DNA of 64,000 nt from JAKIWV01 sp963773945 (GTDB lineage: Archaea; Thermoplasmatota; Thermoplasmata; Lutacidiplasmatales; UBA184). The stretch is taken from assembly GCA_963773945.1 (NCBI GenBank), contig CAVZDD010000005.1, forward strand, positions 186,001 to 250,000, given 5' to 3'. The translations under genes were made by a program, and so were the position numbers. The notes under the pieces are model-generated. The model worked only from the letters and a program-made list of their open reading frames with translations, did no database searches and was not told where the DNA came from. Below are positions 8,006 through 16,729 of the stretch, piece by piece (within the stretch, counting starts at the first letter, position 1; each line of letters begins with the position of its first letter).

Positions 8006-10277
8006 GTGGCGCGGATCTTTGTGGGTATCGGGTGGCCGTACGCCAACGGCCCATTCCACATCGGCCATCTCGCCGGGGCCTACCTGCCTGGCGACATCTT
8101 CGCCCGGTATCATCGGCTCCTGGGCGACGAGGTCCTCATGGTCTCGGGCTCCGACATGCACGGGACCCCGACGACTTACACCGCTGAGAAGGAGGGGGTC
8201 TCACCGCGGGTGATCGCGGAGCGATTCCATGAGGTCAACAAGACGGCGTTCGAGAAGCTGGGCGTGAGCTTTGACCTGTTCACCCACACCCACACGACAA
8301 TCCACGAGCGGACGGTCCAGGAGCTCTTTCTCCGCCTCCTCCAGAACGGCTACATCGACCGAAAGAGCGAGGAGAACGCGTACTGCCCCAAGGACCGCCG
8401 GTTCCTACCGGACCGGTACCTGGCCGGCCGGTGCCCGTTCTGTGGCAACGAGTCTGCCCGCGGGGACGAGTGCGACCAGTGTGGCCGCATCCTCGAACCC
8501 AAGCAACTAATCGGACCCCGGTGCGTGGTCTGTGGGACCGGCGCCGAGTTCCGGCCCACGGAGCATTTCTTTCTCCGGCTCGACAAGATGCAGGTCCCGC
8601 TGGAGCAGTACCTCCACGACAAGGACTACTGGCGGGGCAACGTGCTCGCGGCCACACGGAATTTCTTGCAGGGAGGCCTCAAGCCCCGGGCCATCACGCG
8701 GGATCTGACGTGGGGTGTTCCCATCCCGCTGGACGGCTATCCGACCAAGCGGATCTACGTGTGGTTCGAGGCGGTGATCGGGTACCTCTCGGCCTCGAAG
8801 GAATGGGCGGTACGGAAGGGCGAGCCCGATGCCTGGCACCGGTTCTGGGACCCTGAGGCGCCGGTCCGGCAGTATTACTTCGTCGGGAAGGACAACATCT
8901 TCTTTCACACGCTGCTCTGGCCGGGGATCCTCACGTCGGTGGGCGATTTCCAACGCCCGTACGACGTGCCGGCGAACGAGTGGATGCATTTCGAGGGGCG
9001 GAAGATCTCCAAGTCCCGGCCGGCGGACGTGGACGCCTTCGTGCCCTCCCTGTTGGCGCACTATGCTCCGGACGTGATCCGGTTCTATGCTGCCGCCCTC
9101 GCACCGCAGAATCACGACACCGAACTCGACTGGGACGAGTTCATGCGCCTGCCCGAGGAGGTTCTGTCGAACCAGTACGGGAACCTAGTCCAACGGGTGC
9201 TCGTCTTCGCCCGGCAGAACTATGCCGGGAAGGTCCCCTTCCCGCCCGAAGGCTGGACCCCCGACGCGCCCGAGGGCGTCGGCGCGCGAATCCGTCGCGC
9301 GCACGAGGAGATCACGGGACACTTCGAAGCCGTCCGGCTCAAGGAAGCCTTCGAACGGGCCCTCACAGAGGTCCGGGAGGCGAACCGGTGGTTTCAGGAG
9401 GCCCGCCCGTGGCAGGCGCCCGACACGGACAAGGCTCGGACCGTGTACCGAGGGACTCTGGCTGCTAATGGCCGCCGCGGTGTGGTTGAGCCCCGTGCTC
9501 CCATTCTCCTCCGAGAAGGTATGGCGTATGCTCGGATTCGACCACGGCCCCGGCACCGGGGACTGGTCGGGCGCCCTGACCCCTCCGCCAGCGGGGCAGT
9601 CTTTGGGGACCATCCAGCCCCTCTTCCCGCGCGCCGAGAGCGCCAGTCCGGCCCCCCCAGCGTCGGGGTCGGTTCCGCCGACGACACCCCTTCCTTCGGA
9701 CGGCTTCGTGCCGTTCGCCATTCAGGCGGCCACGGTCCAGTCCATCGCTCCGCACCCCTCCGCGGACAAGCTGTACGTCCTCGAGCTCGCTGTCGGCGGG
9801 TCCAAGCCACGGACCGTGGTCGCCGGGGTGCGGCCGTTTTACCGAGAAGAAGAACTTCGAGGGCGCCGGGTCGCCGTGTTGGCCAACCTCGAGCCCCGTA
9901 CGATCCGAAGGATGACCTCCCAAGGGATGGTCCTGGCCGCAGATACCGGCACGCGCGTCGAGCTGCTCAGTTACCCGGAATCCGTACCGCCTGGAACTTT
10001 CGTGGTGAGCGGCGCCGGAAACTCCCCCGAGATTTCCTACTCCGTGTTCGAATCGAACCCGTTGATCGTGGGGACCGTCACCGCCGCGCGCGATGGACAG
10101 CTCACGGTGGACCTGGGCGATCGGACGCTGGAGGTCGCGGGAACGTGGGCCATAGGGAGTCGGCTGGTCATCCAGCTGGACGGTCCGGGCGGGTCCCGGG
10201 GACGCGTAGTGCATTTCCCGACCGGAGAGCTTTTAGTGCCGGGTGCCGACTTACCCTCGGGGACCCGGGTACGATGA
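8006..10277 (+). CDS. metG: methionyl-tRNA synthetase, interrupted by a +1 frameshift
   Basis: Charges tRNA-Met. The first part has HIGH (GPFHIGHLAG), a Cys-rich zinc insert (CPFCGNES, CDQCG, CVVCG), WFEAVIGYLSA and the KMSKS equivalent KISKS. The frame is lost at the CC of 9448-9449. Removing one C turns TAC CGA GGG into TAC GAG GGA and continues as EGLWLLMAAAVWLSPVLPFSSEKVW, the anticodon-binding domain, then a C-terminal OB-fold tRNA-binding domain (FVPFAIQAATVQSIAPHPSADKLYVLELAVGG) ending at 10277. GGGGAGGTGG at 7991-8000 is a good Shine-Dalgarno for the GTG at 8006; the GTG at 7997 lies inside it. Confidence 0.9.
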
Positions 10278-10984
10278 CTGCAACGATCCGGCTGGACCTC
10301 CACGTCCACAGTGGATATTCCGTCGATTCCCGGTTGTCCTTCGAACAGATCCTCGAGCGGATCACCTACCAAGGGCTCCAGGGATTCGCCCTGACCGACC
10401 ACAACACCACAGAGGGTCTCACCGAGCTCGAACGGCTCCGGAGTTCTTATCCGGGATTCTGGTTCCTTTCAGGCGTTGAAGTCTCGACGCTCGAGGGCCA
10501 TCTCCTCGCGTACGGGGTCAAGCAGTGCCCGCCTCCGAACCGTTCCCTCGCCGAGACGCTGGAACGCGTGGCCGCTCTTGGGGGAGTCTCTGTTCTCGCG
10601 CACCCCTTCCGGTGGGTTCATGGCGTCGGCCGTCGCATTGCGACGGACGCCCGGGTCCAGGGGCTGGAAACACGGAACGGCAAGAACTCCGAGCTCGCGA
10701 ACACGCGAGCCGAGCTGCTCGCCGCTCGCCGGTCGCTAGCGAGCACAGGCGGCAGCGATGCCCATGAACCCAAGCTGGTCGGCCGCGCGTTCACGGAGTT
10801 TCCCCACGAGGTCGTTTCGGTCGACGACCTGCTGGATCAGATTCGGAAGGGACAGGCCACGGCGTCCGGTGCCTCCCTGTCGTTCGCCGGTCGGGTCCGC
10901 TCGAGCGTCCGGGACGGACTGTTGAGCATGGTCCGGGGTTTCCGACCGGTAGGACCTCGAGCCGCCCACCCCGACCGTTTTTAA
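10274..10984 (+). CDS. PHP-domain phosphoesterase
   Basis: The 236-residue protein is a stand-alone polymerase-and-histidinol-phosphatase (PHP) domain with the expected metal ligands: LDLHVHSGYS at the N-terminus, LTDHNTTEG near residue 45, a GVEVSTLEGHLLAYG block, LAHPFR and SDAHEP. PHP proteins hydrolyse phosphomonoesters or nucleotides. The ATG at 10274 overlaps the true metG stop (10275-10277) as ATGA. Because of the metG frameshift this gene is in frame with the N-terminal part of metG, so a naive translation shows one 995-residue protein; that fusion is not real. Confidence 0.88.
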   Translation: MTATIRLDLHVHSGYSVDSRLSFEQILERITYQGLQGFALTDHNTTEGLTELERLRSSYPGFWFLSGVEVSTLEGHLLAYGVKQCPPPNRSLAETLERVAALGGVSVLAHPFRWVHGVGRRIATDARVQGLETRNGKNSELANTRAELLAARRSLASTGGSDAHEPKLVGRAFTEFPHEVVSVDDLLDQIRKGQATASGASLSFAGRVRSSVRDGLLSMVRGFRPVGPRAAHPDRF

Positions 10985-10985
10985 C
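10977..10985 (+). promoter_or_regulatory. TATA-like box for tRNA-Cys
   Basis: GTTTTTAAC lies about 28 nt upstream of the tRNA-Cys 5' end and overlaps the stop of the PHP gene. Its position fits an independent tRNA promoter. Confidence 0.4.
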
Positions 10986-11008
10986 GCAGGGCGCCTCGGT
11001 CGCCGTGC

Positions 11009-11081
11009 GCCAAGGTGGCAGAATGGTTAATGCGACGGCCTGCAGAGCCGTTTCCTGGGGGTTCGATTCCCTCCCTTGGCT
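11009..11081 (+). tRNA. tRNA-Cys (anticodon GCA)
   Basis: The acceptor stem GCCAAGG (11009-11015) pairs with CCTTGGC (11074-11080), with T as the discriminator base. The anticodon arm is ACGGC-CTGCAGA-GCCGT, giving anticodon GCA. The T-arm has GGTTCGATTCC. There is no encoded CCA and no intron. Confidence 0.95.
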
Positions 11082-11122
11082 CTCCGTCCGCTAGCGAACC
11101 GTTGGGCGAACGCCGGCCGGTC

Positions 11123-11503
11123 TCAGTCCGTTTGGAAGTCCAGATCGGTCGGGTTCCGCGGAGCAGGGCCCACGCGAATTCCGGCAGGCGCGTCCCACGT
11201 GTAGAAGTCGAGCATGAGACGACCTTCCACGAGTGAGGGATCGGACCCCATGAGCCCCCGGGCGCGCTCGATCGAACCGGTCGTAAAGATCAGCACGCCA
11301 CGAAGGCTGGTGTCCTCCTCGAAGGGGCCCGCCACGATCAGATCCCCGGCCGCGGTCAGTCGACGGAGATGGGCCATGTGTCCCTCCTGGATCCGGTCCA
11401 CGTCTGCTTCGGAAATCGTGGGGAGGTTCGCGGGCCGGCGGAGCATTCCGAAGGCGTACTTCGTCATCACGGGCAATCGGTCATACTCGGACGGTTGTGC
11501 CAT
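11123..11503 (-). CDS. YciI-like (YCII domain) protein
   Basis: This 126-residue protein has the YCII ferredoxin-like fold signature: KYAFGMLRR at the start, EGHMAHLRRLTAAGDLIVAGPF with the conserved His, and GVLIFTTGSIERARGLMGSDP with the conserved Asp before FYTWD. The biochemical role of this family is poorly defined; some members act on chlorinated aromatics or form dimeric domains fused to regulators. An internal ATG (MTKYAFG, residue 13) is an equally likely start. The gene follows tRNA-Cys on the opposite strand and is separate from the GH15 gene. Confidence 0.8.
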   Translation of the reverse strand: MAQPSEYDRLPVMTKYAFGMLRRPANLPTISEADVDRIQEGHMAHLRRLTAAGDLIVAGPFEEDTSLRGVLIFTTGSIERARGLMGSDPSLVEGRLMLDFYTWDAPAGIRVGPAPRNPTDLDFQTD

Positions 11504-11602
11504 GACGGGCCCCGAGCCACCGCGGGCTCGAGTCCCCGCAGTACTTGGGCTCGAAAAAGGATGCCGTCGCGTCGAAGTCCGCAGCGATGCCGCGGGGGCG
11601 TT

Positions 11603-13489
11603 CTACTCCGGGGACATGAGACCAAGTGCGAAGGCCGCGCGGAGCACCCCGATGTGCGTGAATGCCTGGGGATAGTTCCCGAGCGGTTGGCCGGAGGCGG
11701 GGTCATACTCCTCCGAGAACAGGAGGAGCGGACCCGCGACATCCAAGAGGGTTCGCCAGTGACTCACCGCTCGGTCCATCTGTCCGCTGCGTGCGAGGGA
11801 CTCCACGAGCCAGAACGAACAGAGCAAAAACGCGCCCTCCGGTTCGTGGAACCCGTCGTTCGCCTCGTACCGCTGCACGAACGCCCCACGGCACAGAGTG
11901 CGTTCGACCGCGGCGATGGTGCTCATGACCCGGGAGTCGGTCGGGGGAAGGAATCCGTAGAGTCCCAGGCGCAACGCACTCGCGTCCATGACCGGCCGGT
12001 CGAACGCCTGGATGAACGAGCCCAGCTTGTCGTCGTAGCCCCGGGAAAGGATGGCGGCCCGGATCTCATCGGCAACACGGGTCCAGCGATCCACCGGTTC
12101 CACTTTGCCGAACTTCTGAGCGAGTTGAATCGCGCGGTCGAGCGCGACCCAGCACATGAGCTTCGAGTGCACGTGATGGGTCGGACTCGAACGATCTTCC
12201 CACATTCCGCTGTCGGGAAGCGACCACAGCGCGGTGACGCGTTGGGCGAGGCGCTCGATGGTCGCCCAATGGTCGCGGACGAAAGCCGGGTCGAGTCGCT
12301 CGAGGATCAACGCGGAGTCGAGGACCTCTCCGTAGACATCGAGCTGCCGTTGGTCGGAGGCTCCATTGCCGATACGGACCGGTCGGGAACCCCGGTAGCC
12401 TTCCAAGTGGGGCAATTCGATTTCTGCGGGAGGTCGTCCCCCTTCGACGGTGTAAATGGGGCGAAGCTCCTCCTCCTCTCCGAGGGCGGCGGCGCGACTG
12501 AAGGCCCATCCCACGTACGCCCGGGCCTCGTTGACATGGCCGAGCAACAGGAAGACCTGGGCCGTGAAAGCGGCGTCCCGAATCCAGACGTAGCGGTAGT
12601 CCCAGTTTCGCCTCCCGCCGGGCCACTCGGGGAGGGAGGTGGTGGGGGCGGCGACGAAGACGCCCGCATCAGCATACGAAAGGAGCTTGAGAACAAGTTC
12701 CGATCGCTCGACCCACGGCTGCCATCGGGCGGCGACCCGGCGAAGCGGCGCATCCGGGGGAGAGACCCATCCCCGCCAGTACGCGTCGGTGACGGAAAGG
12801 AGCGCGGCGGGAGACGGTTCGGGAGCGGGGGGCTCCCCCCAGCGGATCTGGGCAAACACCGGCGCGTTCGGTTCGACCACGCCTGCGGAAACGACGGCGG
12901 AGCCCTCGGCCCGCCAGGGCCAGGGGCTCGTGAACGCCATCCGCGCGTCGTCGCTCCGGGCGGTCGCCAGTTCCCTTTCGAGCCTCCACTCCGGCATCGA
13001 CCGGCCATAATCGAATCGCGGGTCGGCCCCGATGGAGACCTCGATGGGCGCCCCCCGGGCTCGGAGTCGACGGATGATTCGAGGGTCCCCGCCGATAAAG
13101 CTCCCGGGGGGGCCCATCGGCATGAAATCGGTCACCGTGAGCGCCACGCCACGGCGCAACTCGAAGAACGTCGTGAGGATGTTCGTCGCGTTGGTGTACT
13201 GTTGATGCGAGACGTACGGGTCGTGGGGCGCCAGCTGGTACGACCCGCCCACCCGGCGGTCGAGAAGGCGTGCGAAGACGCTGGGGCTGTCGAACCGGGG
13301 GAGGCAGGCCCAGTCGATCGACCCTCGGCGCGAGACTAACGCGCCCGTCTTTTCGTTCCCGATGAGCCCGTAATCGCTGAGGGAGAGCCACGGCCCTTCA
13401 ATCCCCGGGCTTTCGACGCCCGACGCGGCACGCGGCAAAATGGCGCCGGTACCCCGAGTCGCCGATGAGGTGGCTTCGTCGGACGTCAA
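11603..13489 (-). CDS. glycoside hydrolase family 15 (trehalase/glucoamylase type)
   Basis: The 628-residue protein has the GH15 layout: an N-terminal beta-sandwich (LSLSDYGLIGNEKTGALVSRRGSIDWACLPRFDSPSVFARLLD) and an (alpha/alpha)6 barrel with NWDYRYVWIRDAAF, GMWEDRSSPTHHVHSKLMCWVALDRA carrying a catalytic Glu, and SEEYDPASGQPLGNYPQAFTHIG carrying the second. Some Thermoplasma homologues of this length are alpha,alpha-trehalases. That activity is plausible here because a trehalose-synthase-like glycosyltransferase lies two genes upstream, but glucoamylase cannot be excluded. The start is a TTG at 13489 with AAGG upstream. The gene reads in the same direction as the MscS gene, 15 bp away. Confidence 0.88.
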   Translation of the reverse strand: MTSDEATSSATRGTGAILPRAASGVESPGIEGPWLSLSDYGLIGNEKTGALVSRRGSIDWACLPRFDSPSVFARLLDRRVGGSYQLAPHDPYVSHQQYTNATNILTTFFELRRGVALTVTDFMPMGPPGSFIGGDPRIIRRLRARGAPIEVSIGADPRFDYGRSMPEWRLERELATARSDDARMAFTSPWPWRAEGSAVVSAGVVEPNAPVFAQIRWGEPPAPEPSPAALLSVTDAYWRGWVSPPDAPLRRVAARWQPWVERSELVLKLLSYADAGVFVAAPTTSLPEWPGGRRNWDYRYVWIRDAAFTAQVFLLLGHVNEARAYVGWAFSRAAALGEEEELRPIYTVEGGRPPAEIELPHLEGYRGSRPVRIGNGASDQRQLDVYGEVLDSALILERLDPAFVRDHWATIERLAQRVTALWSLPDSGMWEDRSSPTHHVHSKLMCWVALDRAIQLAQKFGKVEPVDRWTRVADEIRAAILSRGYDDKLGSFIQAFDRPVMDASALRLGLYGFLPPTDSRVMSTIAAVERTLCRGAFVQRYEANDGFHEPEGAFLLCSFWLVESLARSGQMDRAVSHWRTLLDVAGPLLLFSEEYDPASGQPLGNYPQAFTHIGVLRAAFALGLMSPE

Positions 13490-13504
13490 CCTTGGAGTCT
13501 CCCC

Positions 13505-14263
13505 TCAGCGCTTGGTCCCGCGCACTCGCTCGAGGATCTCCGCGAGTCGCTTGTTCACGTCGACGGTGATCGTATCCCGGTCTTCGGGATGACGGAGCAT
13601 CAGGATTAGGGTCAGGTCGGTCGACTGCGGCGACCGAGCTTTGGTCGCGAGAACTGGCGGAAACCGGCGGTCGAGCCGGGTCCGCAACTTCGAGAGGGAC
13701 TTGAGGAGGTCGCTCTCGAATGCCGGAAGGTCGACGCTCCCGCTGAGGGAGATCGGGATGATGACCTCCTTCCACGCCTGGGGGGAGGTGTTGACCACCA
13801 CGTCCCGGATCATCGACGCGTTGGGGACCGAGATCAATTGCTCGTCGTCGGAGAGCAGGATGGTCGTCATCGCGTTGATCTCGATGACCTTTCCCGAGTA
13901 GCCCTGGACCTTGATCGTGTCACCGACCTTGAAGGGCGTGTAGATATCGGAGAAGTACTTCGAACCGTAGTTGCCCAGCGGCTCCCGTAGGGCGATGAGC
14001 ACCGCCACCGCCAGGAAGGCGATCACGAGGAACAGGACCGCGGGGTTCACCCCCAGCGCTTGAAGGGCGAGCGTCCCGCCGATGAGTCCGATGACGAAGG
14101 CGCCGAGGCGCCGAGCGGCGCCGTTCATTTGGGGCGTGCTCTGACGCATCAGGCGCCCGATCAGTACGCTCGCCAGCCAGGCGAAGAGCAGGGTCAGGAG
14201 GACGATAATGACGACCGAGAGGTACGGGACAAAGGCTGACCAGACGGCGTTCAGTCCGACCAC
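13505..14263 (-). CDS. MscS-family mechanosensitive channel
   Basis: The 252-residue protein has three N-terminal membrane helices (about residues 8-35, 50-70 and 75-95), then the MscS pore/beta-domain sequence REPLGNYGSKYFSDIYTPFKVGDTIKVQGYSGKVIEINAMTTIL with the usual VPNASMIRDVVVN strand, and a soluble C-terminal domain. MscS channels release small solutes on hypo-osmotic shock. The GTG start at 14263 directly abuts the stop of the upstream glycosyltransferase, so the two are probably co-transcribed. With the adjacent GH15 enzyme this suggests a shared osmotic role. Confidence 0.92.
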   Translation of the reverse strand: MVGLNAVWSAFVPYLSVVIIVLLTLLFAWLASVLIGRLMRQSTPQMNGAARRLGAFVIGLIGGTLALQALGVNPAVLFLVIAFLAVAVLIALREPLGNYGSKYFSDIYTPFKVGDTIKVQGYSGKVIEINAMTTILLSDDEQLISVPNASMIRDVVVNTSPQAWKEVIIPISLSGSVDLPAFESDLLKSLSKLRTRLDRRFPPVLATKARSPQSTDLTLILMLRHPEDRDTITVDVNKRLAEILERVRGTKR

Positions 14264-15664
14264 TTACGCCTCCGTGACCTCGGCGAGGAGCTGTCCCTCA
14301 GCCTTCTCGGCGGCATCCAGCGAGCACTTCTTCGAGGTTGCCCGTCCGTTGCGCACCAGCCGGGCACGCAGTCCACCGGAACCGGCCTCCAGGAGAAGCC
14401 GCATCTGCTGCGCCAGCGCGGCCGGATTCTCGGGGTCGAACAACAGCCCGTTACGGCCGTTTTGGATCAGTTCGGCGATGCCCGAGCGTTCCGTCACGAT
14501 TGTGGGCTTCCCATGGAGCCAGCTCTCTACGGCGACCAGCCCGAAGCCTTCCCGGACAGAGGGAAGAATCGTGAACCAGCACCGCTCGTACCAACAGTCG
14601 AGCTCCTCCTGTGTCGCATGGCCGGTGAAGACTACGCGGCCTTCCAGGCCCATCGTCTTGACCGTCTCCTCCAATCGCGCCCGCCACTCTGCGGACTTCG
14701 AAAGGCCCAGGCCGCTCTTGGACCCCGAAAAGCTCCCATTCCCAACGAGCACCAGTTTGAGGCTCGGATAATCGCCGGCGAGAATGGCGAACGCCTCGAT
14801 CGCTCGATCCTGTCCCTTGATGGGGTCCATCCGACCCACCACCAGGGCCACGTGATCGGTTTGGGTGACCCCGAAACGCTCGCCCAGGGCCTCCACCCGG
14901 GCGCGTCCGGGATGGGAGTACTGCTCAGGGTCCACGTAGGGATACAACCGGAAGATCTTTCCCTTCGGTTCGAGCCCCGTCAGGGAAGTGGCGTAGCGCC
15001 GGGCGCTGACGACGATCACGTTGTAGCTGTTGAGGTACGTCGTCAGCAACGACCGCCACTGATCCGGAATCACCGCCGCGTCGAAGGGAATGTGCCACCG
15101 GAAGATCTTCGGCTTCAGCGTCCCGAGCATGTAACCCACGGGTAGCTGTTGGAAGTCGTGGACGTAGAAGACGTCGAAATCGAGTTTGTCGTCGAGCGCG
15201 CGGATCCGTTCCGCCGAGATCCGGTTGTAGTAGGCGTACTCGGAGAACGCCTCGCTCCAGAACAAGTCGTCGTGACGTTCGGCGGCATCGATCTCGTGAA
15301 TCCGCCCCCAGATCGCCTCTTTCACCTGCCCATAGCCGGCCATCCGGTTACTTTCAATCGTGACGTTGTGGAGAGTCAGGTCCCCCACGTGGACCGTGCG
15401 GGGTCCGCGGGGATTGAAAGCGACCCAGTGCGCCTCCTCCAAGATGTTCTTTTCAAGCAGGCGCCGAACCAGCGGATAGACCATCCGAGTGACGCCTCCC
15501 GGTGAGAAGCGGTAGTCGACCCCCTCCTGGAGCGCACCGAGGTCGGCGGGGTCATTGGCGGCCGCCGGCCGGGGCTCCGTCTCTGGTGAGGTCAGGAACT
15601 GGATCAGCGGCGTCTGCGTGTTGATGCAGATCGATAGCGGAGACACCGGAAACCCCTCCCGCAC
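14264..15664 (-). CDS. GT4 glycosyltransferase, trehalose-synthase (TreT)-like
   Basis: A two-Rossmann-domain GT-B enzyme of about 466 residues. The N-terminal half contains VDYRFSPGGVTRMVYPLVRRL, FYVHDFQQLPVGYML and FRWHIPFDAAV; the C-terminal half has VVGRMDPIKGQDRAIEAF, VFTGHATQEELDCWYERCWFTILPSVREGFGLVAVESW and GRNGLLFDPENP, the nucleotide-sugar site. HDFQQLP followed by WHIPFD recalls TreT, which makes trehalose from NDP-glucose and glucose, but other glucosyl-osmolyte synthases are possible. The frame is open to 15685, yet a TATA-like box lies on that position, so I prefer the GTG at 15664; GTG 15646 is also possible (GGAGGGG upstream). Confidence 0.82.
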   Translation of the reverse strand: MREGFPVSPLSICINTQTPLIQFLTSPETEPRPAAANDPADLGALQEGVDYRFSPGGVTRMVYPLVRRLLEKNILEEAHWVAFNPRGPRTVHVGDLTLHNVTIESNRMAGYGQVKEAIWGRIHEIDAAERHDDLFWSEAFSEYAYYNRISAERIRALDDKLDFDVFYVHDFQQLPVGYMLGTLKPKIFRWHIPFDAAVIPDQWRSLLTTYLNSYNVIVVSARRYATSLTGLEPKGKIFRLYPYVDPEQYSHPGRARVEALGERFGVTQTDHVALVVGRMDPIKGQDRAIEAFAILAGDYPSLKLVLVGNGSFSGSKSGLGLSKSAEWRARLEETVKTMGLEGRVVFTGHATQEELDCWYERCWFTILPSVREGFGLVAVESWLHGKPTIVTERSGIAELIQNGRNGLLFDPENPAALAQQMRLLLEAGSGGLRARLVRNGRATSKKCSLDAAEKAEGQLLAEVTEA

Positions 15665-15684
15665 GGAGGCTTGCGTGCCACCCA

Positions 15685-15693
15685 CTTAAAACG
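15685..15693 (-). promoter_or_regulatory. TATA-like box for the TreT-like/MscS/GH15 operon
   Basis: On the minus strand this reads CGTTTTAAG, 25 nt upstream of the GTG at 15664. It excludes the more upstream start at 15685. Confidence 0.5.
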
Positions 15694-15933
15694 TATCGTC
15701 CTCGGCCTCCGGTAAGGCGCCCAAAGATGGCCCAACCGCCCGGGCCCTGGGTCGGCGGTATCACGGAAGGGGGCGAGTCGAGTTCGGCAGGAACTTCCCG
15801 CCTCGCCTGAACGTGCACTTTGGGATTGGACATGGTTTGATGTGGACCGGGCGGGACCACGAAGCCGTCCGCCAGCGACGCGGAAAGGTCCCGCGCCCGC
15901 GAGGCGGAGCAACGAACGGGAGGTGGAAAACTG

Positions 15934-16338
15934 ATGGAAAGTCTAACCGAACGCGCGCTGGGGCACCTTTTCGGGCTCATCGGAGGCGGCTTGATCATCA
16001 TCGGCGGAGTCGTTGCCGGAGTGGTCTCTCTCGCCGAGATGATCCTGGGCCATGCGATAGCCGCGATGGGTGCCCTGGGTGAGGCCACCGTACTGGCCGT
16101 TGTCGGAGCTCTCGTGCTCCTGTTCGCTTACCTGGGCGAACATGAATGGAAGGAGCGGCCGGTAGCCAGCGGTGTCCTCCTCGTGATCCTGGCGCTGATC
16201 GGGTGGGCCGCGCTCGGCCTGGGGGTGAACGTCATGGCCCTTGTGGGCGGCATCTTCGCCCTCTTGGCCGGGGCGTTGTATCTCATTGAGCCGTCGCAGC
16301 GCGCTCGTGTCCACCCTCGCATCCCCGGGGTGAGTTGA
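15934..16338 (+). CDS. four-helix integral membrane protein, unknown function
   Basis: This 134-residue protein has four hydrophobic segments (about residues 8-32, 40-66, 76-96 and 98-120), joined by a short charged loop (GEHEWKERP), and a basic tail after LIEPSQRARVHP. I recognise no family. A strong Shine-Dalgarno, GGGAGGTGG, ends 9 nt before the ATG, so translation is well supported. It is a monocistronic plus-strand gene followed by a strong stem-loop and a T-run. Confidence 0.65.
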   Translation: MESLTERALGHLFGLIGGGLIIIGGVVAGVVSLAEMILGHAIAAMGALGEATVLAVVGALVLLFAYLGEHEWKERPVASGVLLVILALIGWAALGLGVNVMALVGGIFALLAGALYLIEPSQRARVHPRIPGVS

Positions 16339-16348
16339 ACGTCACCCC

Positions 16349-16408
16349 CCGTGCCTCTGGCGTGTCCCCCCGCGTCAGAGGCACGGAACCCTTTCGGCCT
16401 CCTTTTTT
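16349..16408 (+). terminator. stem-loop plus T-run downstream of the membrane protein gene
   Basis: Arms 16349-16362 and 16373-16386 (CCGTGCCTCTGGCG / CGTCAGAGGCACGG) form a 14-bp stem with one G-U pair and a 10-nt loop. A T6 run follows at 16403-16408. It sits 11 bp after the stop at 16338 and before the zinc-finger gene. A hairpin is not required for archaeal termination, but the T-run is typical. Confidence 0.6.
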
Positions 16409-16477
16409 CCATTGGGCAAATTTAGAACACCGACGGCCGGAGACTAGACCTTCGCCCCACGGGAAGGAGGCTCCAAG

Positions 16478-16729
16478 ATGAGCGAGGTTTGTAGCATCTG
16501 TGCCGCGTCTTGCGGCTCCGCCGCCGAGTTGGTCGACCACATGAAGACGGTGCACACGGGGGAGAACCCGGCGTCAGACCTCGACCAGAATCCGGCGGCT
16601 CGCACCTCGGGATTTCTGTGTGCGTTGTGCGGTCGAAGATTCCCGACCGCCCAAGCTCTCGGTATTCACAACCTTCGCCCGTCCGCCGTCGGACACTACG
16701 CCTCGTGGCCCCGGTCGGCGGGGGTCTAA
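16478..16729 (+). CDS. small C2H2-type zinc-finger protein
   Basis: The 83-residue protein contains two finger-like units: CSICAASCGSAAELVDHMKTVH (C-x2-C...H-x4-H) near the start, and CALCGRRFPTAQALGIHNLRPSAVGH with C-x2-C and two spaced His after residue 48. Small C2H2 proteins are common in archaea and often act as DNA-binding or scaffold proteins, but no target is evident. GGGAAGGAGG lies about 7 nt before the ATG. The stop overlaps the stop of the convergent flavoprotein gene by 4 bp. Confidence 0.75.
   Translation: MSEVCSICAASCGSAAELVDHMKTVHTGENPASDLDQNPAARTSGFLCALCGRRFPTAQALGIHNLRPSAVGHYASWPRSAGV

Noticed and set aside
7997..10984. A single 995-residue MetRS-PHP fusion protein
   Set aside because: The middle of it has no family similarity, while the missing MetRS domains are found in another frame across the same bases. 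A one-base shift explains it.
11369..13339. A 656-codon open frame on the plus strand
   Set aside because: It is antisense to the GH15 gene, has Arg/Pro/Gly-rich low-complexity composition and no motifs; long antisense frames are expected in GC-rich DNA.
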